A DNA stretch of 29,897 nucleotides from a virus. Location: positions 1-29,897 of IMG/VR virus record IMGVR_UViG_3300022220_000016; one strand, 5' to 3'. Numbering within the stretch: the stretch's first letter is position 1; each line of letters opens with the position of its first letter. Below, in pieces: positions 20,364 to 28,145 of this stretch. Below the pieces are notes generated by a model that was not told the origin of the DNA, searched no databases, and was given only the letters and a program-made list of their open reading frames with translations. A program made the position numbers and the translations under genes.

Positions 20364-20554
20364 AACGGGAAAGGCGAGACCAGGGCATCACGACGAGGAT
20401 TAAGAGCTTAGACGAGCGCTTCGCAAGGGACCTCGACCGGGTCTTCGGTGCTGGGCCGACCCCAAAGCTCGGCCTCAAGACCCCGGACGGTGAGGCGCTC
20501 AAGATCGACGAGGAAAGCCTCACTGCTTTGCTCAAGCGCACAGGGGGCGAGTGA
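20360..20554 (+). CDS. Hypothetical 64-residue protein
   Basis: MKRERRDQGITTRIKSLDER, then FARDLDRVFGAGPTPKLGLK and an acidic helix ending LLKRTGGE. Basic first third, mixed charge after. Overlaps both neighbours (ATGA, TGATG). No family recognised. Confidence 0.58.
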   Translation: MKRERRDQGITTRIKSLDERFARDLDRVFGAGPTPKLGLKTPDGEALKIDEESLTALLKRTGGE

Positions 20555-20955
20555 TGATCGACCCTGTGAGATGGGGCAGGAAAGGGGGTGTCTTCAATTG
20601 GTGGGATGGCCGCGGAGCGCTCGACCATGAGAAGCCGTCCCCCAAGCTTGTCACGTTCGACGCTCGCGAGCTGGCGCTGGTTTACACGGGCCTTGCAAAC
20701 CTTGGGTTCACCGATGACGAGATCTCAATCCTGTTCGAGATCACGGCCTATGAGGAGCTCTCCAACAACAAAACCTTAGCTCTGGCGAAGGTCGCCGCGC
20801 TCCAAGTGGTCACCAAGAAGGTCGTGACCAAAGAGGACGCTCACCAGCTTATCGAGGCCTTGGACTGGATGCGCCAGCCATCGTTCGAGACGAACCTTGC
20901 CTATTGGCGCTTCATCAGCAAGATCCGCCTGTGGTGGCGGGAGCTGTGGTCGTGA
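20554..20955 (+). CDS. Hypothetical 133-residue protein
   Basis: ATG 20554. MIDPVRWGRKGGVFNWWDGR, then FDARELALVYTGLANLGFTD, helical centre (EELSNNKTLALAKVAALQVV) and a tryptophan-rich end (YWRFISKIRLWWRELWS). All-helical in appearance, soluble, no cysteine. No family recognised. The stop overlaps the next GTG. Confidence 0.64.
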   Translation: MIDPVRWGRKGGVFNWWDGRGALDHEKPSPKLVTFDARELALVYTGLANLGFTDDEISILFEITAYEELSNNKTLALAKVAALQVVTKKVVTKEDAHQLIEALDWMRQPSFETNLAYWRFISKIRLWWRELWS

Positions 20956-21203
20956 CACCGTGTTCGTGGTGCGGTGAGGATGTCAGGATTCACCGATGGC
21001 TCGAAACATGGCCAGGCAACACGACGGTTCGGGTCGGCGCGATCAGGCACGTCAGACAGCCAAACCCATGTCGGTCAACCATTGGCTTGGTCGTCTCTCA
21101 TATCGAGCCAGACATGTTTTTCTTTTCTGCCAAGGTCGCCGCGATGGTCATGGTTTGGCGTGTCCGCCATCGCCGCAAGTGGCTGCCGGAGGTTGTATCA
21201 TGA
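20952..21203 (+). CDS. Cysteine-motif protein with hydrophobic C-terminal segment, 83 residues
   Basis: GTG 20952 overlaps the previous stop. VTPCSWCGEDVRIHRW has a C-x2-C pair near the start, and RHVRQPNPC gives a further H and C, so a small zinc site is possible. A later stretch (MFFFSAKVAAMVMVWRV) is hydrophobic and may be a buried or membrane helix. The end is basic. No family recognised. Confidence 0.55.
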   Translation: MTPCSWCGEDVRIHRWLETWPGNTTVRVGAIRHVRQPNPCRSTIGLVVSHIEPDMFFFSAKVAAMVMVWRVRHRRKWLPEVVS

Positions 21204-21412
21204 GACTATGTCGAACCTGTTCTCGGGGTGTGACATTGAGGTCGACCAAGGCCGGTCACACCGTAAGGGTTGCCGTCAAGCACCGGACGACGAGCTATTG
21301 CAGCGGCACGATAGGCTTCGAGACGAACGTCGTGCTCGACGGTCGCAACGACGAGGCCGCGGTCAAGGATGCCGAGGCAAGCTTGATCCGCGAGTGGGAT
21401 ACTTGCCAATGA
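21200..21412 (+). CDS. Hypothetical 70-residue protein
   Basis: ATG 21200 overlaps the previous TGA. MRLCRTCSRGVTLRSTKAGH begins with a C-x2-C pair; TTSYCSGTIGFETNV and EWDTCQ add two more cysteines, so a zinc site is possible. Strand-rich. The stop overlaps the next ATG. No family recognised. Confidence 0.55.
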   Translation: MRLCRTCSRGVTLRSTKAGHTVRVAVKHRTTSYCSGTIGFETNVVLDGRNDEAAVKDAEASLIREWDTCQ

Positions 21413-21717
21413 AAGATGCTTATCAAAGTTGCTGTCTTTGCGGCCGTGACATCGAATGGCTCGAAGAAACCATCGGCGACAACATCCTCGCAGGCATTCC
21501 GATAAGGCACCGAGCTTGTGCCGAGCGCAACGCCTACCTCTTGAGCCCGCCCGACACTCACGGGACCCAAACCTTTCAATTCGAGCCGGGCCACGCGATC
21601 CCTTGCTTGGGCTGCTCCAAGAACATGACGACGGGGCAGAAGCTGTTGTGGCGGCACGGCAAGGGTCAGGGGATGCCCTACGCACACCATGGGTGCATTC
21701 GTGAGGATTGCCAATGA
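21409..21717 (+). CDS. Tandem zinc-module protein
   Basis: 102 residues carrying two copies of the window's recurring module: C8-x2-C11-x22-H34-x2-C37 (CCLCGRDI ... IPIRHRAC) and C66-x2-C69-x23-H93-x2-C96 (CLGCSKNM ... YAHHGC), with little else. It is thus the purest form of the module. It is coupled to both neighbours by ATGA overlaps. A compact double zinc-binding adaptor is the likely structure; partner unknown. Confidence 0.74.
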   Translation: MKDAYQSCCLCGRDIEWLEETIGDNILAGIPIRHRACAERNAYLLSPPDTHGTQTFQFEPGHAIPCLGCSKNMTTGQKLLWRHGKGQGMPYAHHGCIREDCQ

Positions 21718-22019
21718 ACGCCGTCTTCGGTTGCACGTTGGCTTGCGTCGTCGGGAGCTTCGGCGACAGGTGGTCGACGATCTCGATCAAGCCGACTGGC
21801 GGTCGCTTGGGCGGCGAGCTGTATGCCGAGAAGGGCGCGAGCGTCGAGGAGATAGCGCTCAAGGTCCTCGAACTCGTCGACGACAAGGGGGCCGGCGCAG
21901 TCGAGGTCAGCGGCGGCGGCCTGCGCTGGGGCGTCATCGACTTCATCAAAGAAATGATCAGGGAAGAAACGATCTACGCCGACGACGTCGAGATAATCGA
22001 CGCGGGTCACGCTGAGTAG
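21714..22019 (+). CDS. Hypothetical 101-residue protein
   Basis: MNAVFGCTLACVVGSFGDRW opens hydrophobic but is too short for a confident signal; then STISIKPTGGRLGGELYAEK, a helix (SVEEIALKVLELVDDKGAGA) and an alpha/beta end (GVIDFIKEMIREETIYADDV). Likely a small alpha/beta globular protein. Last gene of the coupled series. No family recognised. Confidence 0.62.
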   Translation: MNAVFGCTLACVVGSFGDRWSTISIKPTGGRLGGELYAEKGASVEEIALKVLELVDDKGAGAVEVSGGGLRWGVIDFIKEMIREETIYADDVEIIDAGHAE

Positions 22020-22047
22020 AGCGCATCAATCAGAGGGGTTTGGTTCA

Positions 22048-22254
22048 ATGGCAAATCTACACCTACCGGTCGACGAGACTACGATCCGCCGCCTCGACAG
22101 GGTTCGGGAGCGGCGGGGCTTCGAGACGATCACCGAAGCTGCGCTCGAACTCATGGCCACGGGGTTGGAATCCCATGAGCAGGCATATGGTTCGACCAAA
22201 CCTGTCCACGTCGGACAGGTCGGACGACAGAAGCCCGACCGACGCTCGGCTTGA
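22048..22254 (+). CDS. Ribbon-helix-helix-like protein
   Basis: 68 residues. ANLHLPVDETTIRRLDRVRE looks like the N-terminal strand (LHLPVDE) and first helix of a ribbon-helix-helix (Arc/CopG-like) DNA-binding fold, and FETITEAALELMATGLES fits its second helix. The tail is basic and polar. A 28-base gap separates it from the previous gene, and it precedes the second large terminase, so it might regulate late genes or serve as a packaging-linked DNA binder. The fold call is moderate. Confidence 0.6.
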   Translation: MANLHLPVDETTIRRLDRVRERRGFETITEAALELMATGLESHEQAYGSTKPVHVGQVGRQKPDRRSA

Positions 22255-22269
22255 CGGCCACTACAAGGG

Positions 22270-22309
22270 GGCGCTCTCATGCGGCAACGACACGCTAGCA
22301 TGAGGCGCC
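22270..22309 (+). promoter_or_regulatory. Hairpin covering the ribosome site of the second terminase
   Basis: GGCGCTCTCATG (22270-22281) pairs with CATGAGGCGCC (22299-22309) with a one-base bulge and a 17-base loop. The 3' arm contains the GAGG ribosome site for the TTG start at 22313, so folding would hide it. It may regulate expression of the terminase and head genes. Confidence 0.5.
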
Positions 22310-22312
22310 TCT

Positions 22313-23752
22313 TTGGATTCTCGGGAGCTGCGCGAGCAGTTTCGCACAAGGCCGCTCTGGTTCGTCGACGATATCCTCGGCTGCAACCTCTGGCCCGTGC
22401 AACAGAAGATCGTGACCAAGGTCGCGAAGTTCGACCATGTTTGCGTGCCGAGCTGCCATGCCTCGGGTAAGGACTACACCAGCGCTCGGGTGGTCCTCTG
22501 GTTCCTTCTCTCCCATCGCCCCTCGATCGTCATCACGACGGGACCGACCGACCGACAGGTTCGTGAAATCCTCTGGCGTGAGATCGCGGTCGCCCATAGG
22601 AGCTCGCGCTACAACCTCGGGGGCCGGCTACTCAAACAGAAGCTCGAACTCGGGGCCGACTGGTTCGCGCTCGGATTCACGTCGGCCGACACCGACGCCA
22701 CCGCCGGCCAGGGATTCCACTCGCACCACATCCTAACCATCATCGACGAGAGCGCCGGCGTGACCCGAGATACCCGGGACGCCATTCAAGGCAACCTCTC
22801 GGGCGGCTACACCACGAAGTTGTTGGAGATAGGCAACCCGACCGACCCGACCAGCCCCTTCGCCTCGGAGTGCGCCCGCTCGGGGACTCACACCTACGGC
22901 ATCGACGCCTTCAACACGCCAAACTTCATCGAGTTCGGCATCAAGCCAAAGGACATCGACAGCGGCGATTGGATCAAGAAGGTCGACGGGCGGCCTCTCC
23001 CGGCGCCCTATCTGATTTCGCCGGCCTGGGTTCATACGCAGGTTGACCGGCTCGGATGGGACGACCCTTTTGTCGTCGCTCGTGTCCGCGGTCGGTTCCC
23101 CGGCGCCGGTCCTGATAGCATCCTTACGCAGCAATGGATCGACGACGCGGCCGAGGCGACTTACCGGCCGCACAAGAACGACCCGATCGTTCTGGTGTGC
23201 GACGTCGCGCGCTTCGGCGATGACGAGACTGTCATCGGGTACCGCAAGGGCTACCGCTACCGCACGCTAGAGCGGGGCCGCGGCAACGACACCATGGACA
23301 CCGCCGGGCGTATCTTGAACTACCATCGGAAGATGAAGGCGGCGCAGATCAGGGTTGACGACGACGGCGTTGGTGGTGGTGTCACCGATCGCTTGCGCGA
23401 AGAGTTGGAGAAGACCGGCGAGGCCGACATCGTCTACCCGATGCGAGGCGGCGCCGCTCCGATGGACGAGAACCCGATCGACGGGCCGCGCTTTCTGAAC
23501 GCCCGCGCCGAATGGCACTGGCATATGAAGATGGAGTTCAAAGGTGGGCGGGTCGACATCGACGACAACGACCACGAGCTCAAAGCGCAGCTCGCACAGC
23601 TCAAGATCAAGCGGTGGGATGGTAGCGGTCGCATCGTCATCGAGGCGAAGGAGGACTTCAAGAAACGGGTAGGTCGATCGCCCGACGATAGCGACACGCT
23701 TCTGTACGCACTTGCGCCAGTTGACCTATATCCTGCTATACAGGTGTTCTAA
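22313..23752 (+). CDS. Terminase large subunit (second copy)
   Basis: 479 residues; TTG 22313 is the only well-placed start (GAGG seven bases upstream). ATPase half: WPVQQKIVTKVAKFDHVCVP, a P-loop SCHASGKD (47-54, K53), ITTGPTDRQVREILWREI, Walker B TIIDES (142-147), and GNPTDPTSPF as coupling motif. Nuclease half: VCDVARFGDDETVIGYRKG with D297, RVDDDGVGGGVTDRLREEL with D349, and SPDDSDTLLYAL with D461. This is the DVARFGDD class of large terminase, distinct from the first copy. It leads directly to the head genes, so it is the more likely packaging motor here. Aspartate replaces the usual S/T after the P-loop lysine, which is unexpected. Confidence 0.87.
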   Translation: MDSRELREQFRTRPLWFVDDILGCNLWPVQQKIVTKVAKFDHVCVPSCHASGKDYTSARVVLWFLLSHRPSIVITTGPTDRQVREILWREIAVAHRSSRYNLGGRLLKQKLELGADWFALGFTSADTDATAGQGFHSHHILTIIDESAGVTRDTRDAIQGNLSGGYTTKLLEIGNPTDPTSPFASECARSGTHTYGIDAFNTPNFIEFGIKPKDIDSGDWIKKVDGRPLPAPYLISPAWVHTQVDRLGWDDPFVVARVRGRFPGAGPDSILTQQWIDDAAEATYRPHKNDPIVLVCDVARFGDDETVIGYRKGYRYRTLERGRGNDTMDTAGRILNYHRKMKAAQIRVDDDGVGGGVTDRLREELEKTGEADIVYPMRGGAAPMDENPIDGPRFLNARAEWHWHMKMEFKGGRVDIDDNDHELKAQLAQLKIKRWDGSGRIVIEAKEDFKKRVGRSPDDSDTLLYALAPVDLYPAIQVF

Positions 23753-23800
23753 GCAATCCCGGGCAGCTACAACGGCCACCGTTCTAAGGGGCGCTGCCAC

Positions 23801-24904
23801 ATGGGCGAGATCGTCGCGAAGCTACCGGACCACCTCGGCGAGCTTCACCAACTTCGCAGTTGGACACCAAGCTTTCTAACCGCCGGACTGGCCAGCAAGA
23901 TCGGCGAAGTCGGCCAGCTCCCGAACCTCGATCGAGCGCTTCACGAGATCACGACCAGGGCGGTCGACACCACCGCCATTGCGACCTCGGGCAAGACGCC
24001 GGCGACGGTCTTCGGTGAGTTCATCAACACCGCGCAAGTGGGCTCGAACCACCTAGCCCTTGCGCAGAACGTTACCGCCGAGGCCGAGTCGGTCCAGCTC
24101 TCCCGGTTGATCCCCGACCAGGACCAGCTTCAAACCGGGGCCGACACCACGACCAATCTCACCGACACCGACGGCATCACTTTCGGCGGGACCACCGTCG
24201 CCCTGACAGAGTTGTATTGGTACGAGCGGGTGACGCTGAACTACCTCGAAGACAACATCGCCGGCGGTGACATCGAGGCCTCTGTCGGTCGAGCGGTTCT
24301 CGCTGGTTTTGCCGAGCAGCTCTCGAAGCTCGCGCTTGAGGGCGATAACTCGTTATCCGGCTTTATCAGTCGCATCGACGGATGGGTTCAGCACGCGACC
24401 GACGGAGGCTCGACCAGCTTCGCGGCCGCTGCGGCAGAGTTCGCCAACGCCACCTCGATCGGGCTGTTCCTCGACAAGCTGTGGGACAACATGGGCGCTC
24501 GGTACCGCAACCGAGGCGACATCGTCCACCTCGTCAACGCCGACGCCTTGAAGCGCTTCGAGATCGAGACCAGGGCCGCCGGCGGTGACAAGGTCGTGAC
24601 GACCAGGTCGGTCGGCCCCAACATCGTCGAGCGAGGGTTTCAGGGCGAGCGCATCGTCGGCGAGGAACGGCGCCACAGTGACGCCGACCAGAAGAACCGG
24701 GTGATGTGTACGCCGGCGGCCAACCTGGTCGTGGCCACGGGTCGAGACATGCGGGTCGATGCCAAGTTTCTGCCGAGGCTGCGCGCCATCGACTACGTCG
24801 TCACCACCCGTATCGGCTTTGGCGTGCGGGACTTCGCAGCGGTCAAGATGGGGATTCCGCCGGCGGCTATCTACGGTACCGGCGTCGTTGCGGACGGCCC
24901 CTAG
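23801..24904 (+). CDS. HK97-fold major capsid-like protein without scaffold domain (copy 1)
   Basis: 367 residues, ATG 23801 with AAGGGG upstream. It aligns by eye with the major capsid protein at 28123: DTTAIATSGKTP (56-67) with DTTAIASSGKLP; ELYWYERVTLNYLEDNIAGG with EVIWAEDITLSFLEDNIERA; and RDMRVDAKFLPRLRAIDYVV with RNMRVDSEFQPRKRAVEYTI. The N-terminus before DTTAIA is only 55 residues, against 160 in the other copy, so it lacks the coiled-coil scaffold (delta) region. It sits between the terminase and the portal, an uncommon place for a capsid gene. It may form part of the shell, for example as a minor or alternative subunit. Family firm through the paralogue; role open. Confidence 0.75.
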   Translation: MGEIVAKLPDHLGELHQLRSWTPSFLTAGLASKIGEVGQLPNLDRALHEITTRAVDTTAIATSGKTPATVFGEFINTAQVGSNHLALAQNVTAEAESVQLSRLIPDQDQLQTGADTTTNLTDTDGITFGGTTVALTELYWYERVTLNYLEDNIAGGDIEASVGRAVLAGFAEQLSKLALEGDNSLSGFISRIDGWVQHATDGGSTSFAAAAAEFANATSIGLFLDKLWDNMGARYRNRGDIVHLVNADALKRFEIETRAAGGDKVVTTRSVGPNIVERGFQGERIVGEERRHSDADQKNRVMCTPAANLVVATGRDMRVDAKFLPRLRAIDYVVTTRIGFGVRDFAAVKMGIPPAAIYGTGVVADGP

Positions 24905-24915
24905 GGGGCTCGCCA

Positions 24916-27354
24916 ATGTTTGGCCGCTTGCCGCAAGCTTGGGCGGTCCTGCGAGGTCAGAAGCTACCCGACCAGCGACCGACCTCGCACGGCATCATCC
25001 CTATGCAGCTCGGCGCCTATCAGATCGACAGGCGCCAGACAGCCGACGACCAGCTAAACGCCTATCGGGGGTGGGTGGCCGCGTGCGTCAACGTGCTCTC
25101 CTCGGGGGTCAGGCAACAGCCCTGGTTCCTGTGCAGGGACACCGGACCCGACCCCGAGGACATCGAGAAGCTCGAACTCGACCAGGTCCCCGAGGTCCTC
25201 AAGATGCCATCCCTGTTGATGGATCTTGGAACGCTGCTCGAACTCTCGGTCAAGCACCTCGACACGACTGGCTCGATGTTTTGGTACCTCGTGACCAGGA
25301 CCGAGGGCGACCCGACCAGTGAGGTCCTCGGTATTCAGCCGCTTTACCCTCAACAGGTCTTGCCGCACTACAACGACCGCCTACAGGTCTTCGACGCTTG
25401 GGAAGTGCGGATAGCGGGCCAGCCGCAAATGACGATCCCACACCAGGACGTCGTCTGGACCTATCGGCCTCACCCCTCGATCCCGTGGCTTGGCGCCTCG
25501 CCGATCGAGCAGGTCGCGTTGACGGTCGACCTCGACCTGTACGCCAAGGCCTACGGCGTCGCCATGATCGAGGGCGGCGGGATGCCTCCGGGCATCCTCT
25601 CGATGGAACAAAAGGTCACGCCAGAGCAGGCCGAGGCGGTCAAGGCTAGGTGGAAGAACCAGCGGGCCGACCCCGACGACATCGCGGTCATCGGCAACGG
25701 CGCCAGCTTCGAGCAGGTCGGCACGAGCCTAAAGGATCTTGCTTGGCTCGACCTTGCCCGCATGAACCGCGACGAGGTCCTCGCTATCTATCAGGTCCCC
25801 TCGGCCAAGCTCGGACTGATCGAGGACGTCAACCGAGCCAATGCCGTCGACGTGAACCGCGCCTTTGCTGCCGACGCCCTGCGCCCGCGCTTGCGCATGA
25901 TCGAAGACAGCATGAACCGCTACGTCTTGCCGCGCCTCGGCGTGGGTCCTGATGTCTTCTTTCGGTTCGAGAACCCGGTCGACCAGGACATGGCGCTTGC
26001 CGTGTCACGGGCCAACGCCGCCTATGATCGGGGCGCGATCACCGTCAACGAATACCGGAAGGAAACCAACCGCGACGAGATCGAAGGTGGTGACGTCTAC
26101 TCACCGAGCCGTGATCGGCCTATTCGTGCCGACCTTGCGCCGCGCGAGCCGGCGGCCGCGAGTGGTGGTTTCGGTGGCGGCGGTGGCGAGGACGCGAAGG
26201 GCGACGGCCAGATCCCCGAGGTCGAGAAGGACGATAGTGCCGAGGCTCGCGCACTGCCGGCGCCTGGTGAGCAAGAGATAATCGGTATCGACCTTGCCCG
26301 CGAAGGTAGCGACGTAACAGTCTATCACACGGAGCCGGTCGAGCTCGGGCTCGAAGGTCTCACCGGCGACGAGGTCATCTCGACACTGCAAGCCCGCTCC
26401 CTTCTCCCTGAGATCCTACCCCTATCAGATCGAGAAATGCGGGCCGTCGCCTCGACCTTCGAGAACATCCAGGATCGGATGGAACGGGATTGCTTGCGCA
26501 GGTTCCGCGCGCTGTTGGGCGCCGAACAGTCTCGGGTCGTCAAAGAGATCAGGTCCAGAAAGCGGGTGCCGAAGATCAGTTCGCGCGGCGTCTTTCACGC
26601 CGACTTCGAGGCCGATTGCTGGGAGTTCGCCGAGCTGGGGCTCGATGGTACCGAGCGGCTGATCTACGAGGACGTCATCGAGTTCGAGCAGACGGCGGCC
26701 GAGGTCGATCTACAGCGTGACTTGCTTTCGACGATCCACGCCGGCCAGACAAAGAGCTGGTCGAACGCTTGGAACAAGATGCTGCGCGACGGCTTCGTCA
26801 ACGGGTGGAACATCCTACGAGAGGAAGCCGGGCGCGACCTGGTCGACGTCGGCCCGGTCCTGGAGAAGCGACGCGCCTCGATCCTGCGCCAAGCCGAAAT
26901 CAGAGTCCGCCGTTTTCGCAAGACCACCCGGCGCCAGATTGCCAGGGGTATTCGGAACCTGATCAGGGCACGGAAGAAGGAAGGGCTCGACACCACGCCG
27001 GACGACGTCGCCGAGGAAGTCTCGCGCATCTATGACCAGGCCAAGTCAGGTAGAGCTCAAACCGTGTGCAGGACCGAGACGAGCTTCGCCCTGAACGATG
27101 GCAAGAACCGTCATATGAAGATGGCCGAGCGGCGCCTCGACGTGACGTTCATCAAGACGTGGAACGCCATCCTCGACGAGCACACCAGGCCGGGCCACAC
27201 CAGCGCGCATGGCCAGGAACGAGAGGTCAACGACGAGTTCGTCGTTTCGGGCGAGGCCTTGCGGCACCCGCTCGACCCGCGCGGGTCCGCGGGCAACATC
27301 ATCAATTGCCGCTGCACGATGAACGTCCAAATGAAGCAAAGGCGGAAGTCATGA
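24916..27354 (+). CDS. Portal protein fused to MuF-like minor head protein
   Basis: 812 residues from ATG 24916, just after the capsid-like gene. Residues 1-390 are an HK97-type portal: GAYQIDRRQTADDQLNAYRG, VAACVNVLSSGVRQQPW, VVWTYRPHPSIPWLGASPIE, PPGILSMEQKVTPEQ, LDLARMNRDEVLAIYQVPSA and the NEYRKE end at 378-383. A glycine-rich linker (about 408-425) follows, then IIGIDLAREGSDVTVYH from 455, and a long helical region. Residues from C718 (CRTETSFALNDGKNRHMKMA) to NIINCRCTM (C798, C800) are the Mu gpF-like minor head domain. The portal would form the dodecamer at the vertex; the fused part would enter the capsid or connect to it. Portal-MuF fusions are known but uncommon. The stop overlaps the protease start. 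Confidence 0.86.
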   Translation: MFGRLPQAWAVLRGQKLPDQRPTSHGIIPMQLGAYQIDRRQTADDQLNAYRGWVAACVNVLSSGVRQQPWFLCRDTGPDPEDIEKLELDQVPEVLKMPSLLMDLGTLLELSVKHLDTTGSMFWYLVTRTEGDPTSEVLGIQPLYPQQVLPHYNDRLQVFDAWEVRIAGQPQMTIPHQDVVWTYRPHPSIPWLGASPIEQVALTVDLDLYAKAYGVAMIEGGGMPPGILSMEQKVTPEQAEAVKARWKNQRADPDDIAVIGNGASFEQVGTSLKDLAWLDLARMNRDEVLAIYQVPSAKLGLIEDVNRANAVDVNRAFAADALRPRLRMIEDSMNRYVLPRLGVGPDVFFRFENPVDQDMALAVSRANAAYDRGAITVNEYRKETNRDEIEGGDVYSPSRDRPIRADLAPREPAAASGGFGGGGGEDAKGDGQIPEVEKDDSAEARALPAPGEQEIIGIDLAREGSDVTVYHTEPVELGLEGLTGDEVISTLQARSLLPEILPLSDREMRAVASTFENIQDRMERDCLRRFRALLGAEQSRVVKEIRSRKRVPKISSRGVFHADFEADCWEFAELGLDGTERLIYEDVIEFEQTAAEVDLQRDLLSTIHAGQTKSWSNAWNKMLRDGFVNGWNILREEAGRDLVDVGPVLEKRRASILRQAEIRVRRFRKTTRRQIARGIRNLIRARKKEGLDTTPDDVAEEVSRIYDQAKSGRAQTVCRTETSFALNDGKNRHMKMAERRLDVTFIKTWNAILDEHTRPGHTSAHGQEREVNDEFVVSGEALRHPLDPRGSAGNIINCRCTMNVQMKQRRKS

Positions 27355-28145
27355 CAGAAGCTCACAGCACCATCGTTAGAGCCGCCGGATGCGAGCTACT
27401 CCGAGCGGGTGGCAAGGGCGATTTGAAGCGGCGGGCGAAGTTCCGCCTCTCCGACGACAGCCTCGATCGGATGAACACCAGGATCGACCCGAGGGGTATC
27501 GACACGAAGGCGTTTGAATCAAACCCGGTCTTCCTGTGGGGTCACGGTGGCTATGGCAGCTTCACCGGCCCGCCGGACATCACCAACGTGATCGGCCGCG
27601 TACTCTCGACGCAAGTCACGAGCTTGACCCGAGACGCGAGCGACGCCTCGGCCTCTCTCGACATCGAGGTCGAGTTTGCACCTGGTTCAGTGAACGAGAA
27701 AGCCGAGCAGGCATTTCGGATGGTAAGCGAGGGGTTCCTTCGCGCCGTCTCGATCGGCCTATCGGTGCGCGACTTCCGCGTCGAGAAGGGCGAGGACGAC
27801 CGAAAGGGTAGCGTCGTCGTGTTCACCGAGACCGAGATGCTTGAGGCTTCGTTGGTTCCGATCCCGGCGAACCGAAACGCAACGGTTTTGACGAATGCCT
27901 TTCCCTCGATGTATGACTTAGGGCATGAGCCGTCGGACGTGGAACAGCGCGTTATTCGGTGGCTTGAGGTTTCCCGCTCGAACGGGTCTCCGCGGCAGCG
28001 CGTAGATATCGACCCCAAGGCGGTTGTTAAGACGGCCGTCGGCATGAGCCGACGACGCCGGGCAATGGCAACCACCGGCCAGCTCTTAAGAACGGAGCTG
28101 CGCGACTTATGGGGTCAAACAGATGCCGACCAAGAGAATCCGTGA
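27351..28145 (+). CDS. Prohead protease (HK97 type, peptidase S78)
   Basis: 264 residues from ATG 27351 (ATGA overlap with the portal). FRLSDDSLDRMNTRIDPRGI, then FESNPVFLWGHGG with H65, VIGRVLSTQVT, a core ending LRAVSIGLSVRDF with S134, and TEMLEASLVPIPANRNA. This is the phage HK97 prohead maturation protease fold with its catalytic His and Ser; the third residue (acid or His) was not pinned down. It would cleave the scaffold region of the major capsid protein encoded next. The C-terminal 80 residues are basic and may be removed or bind scaffold. The end overlaps the next gene by 23 bases. Confidence 0.86.
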   Translation: MTEAHSTIVRAAGCELLRAGGKGDLKRRAKFRLSDDSLDRMNTRIDPRGIDTKAFESNPVFLWGHGGYGSFTGPPDITNVIGRVLSTQVTSLTRDASDASASLDIEVEFAPGSVNEKAEQAFRMVSEGFLRAVSIGLSVRDFRVEKGEDDRKGSVVVFTETEMLEASLVPIPANRNATVLTNAFPSMYDLGHEPSDVEQRVIRWLEVSRSNGSPRQRVDIDPKAVVKTAVGMSRRRRAMATTGQLLRTELRDLWGQTDADQENP

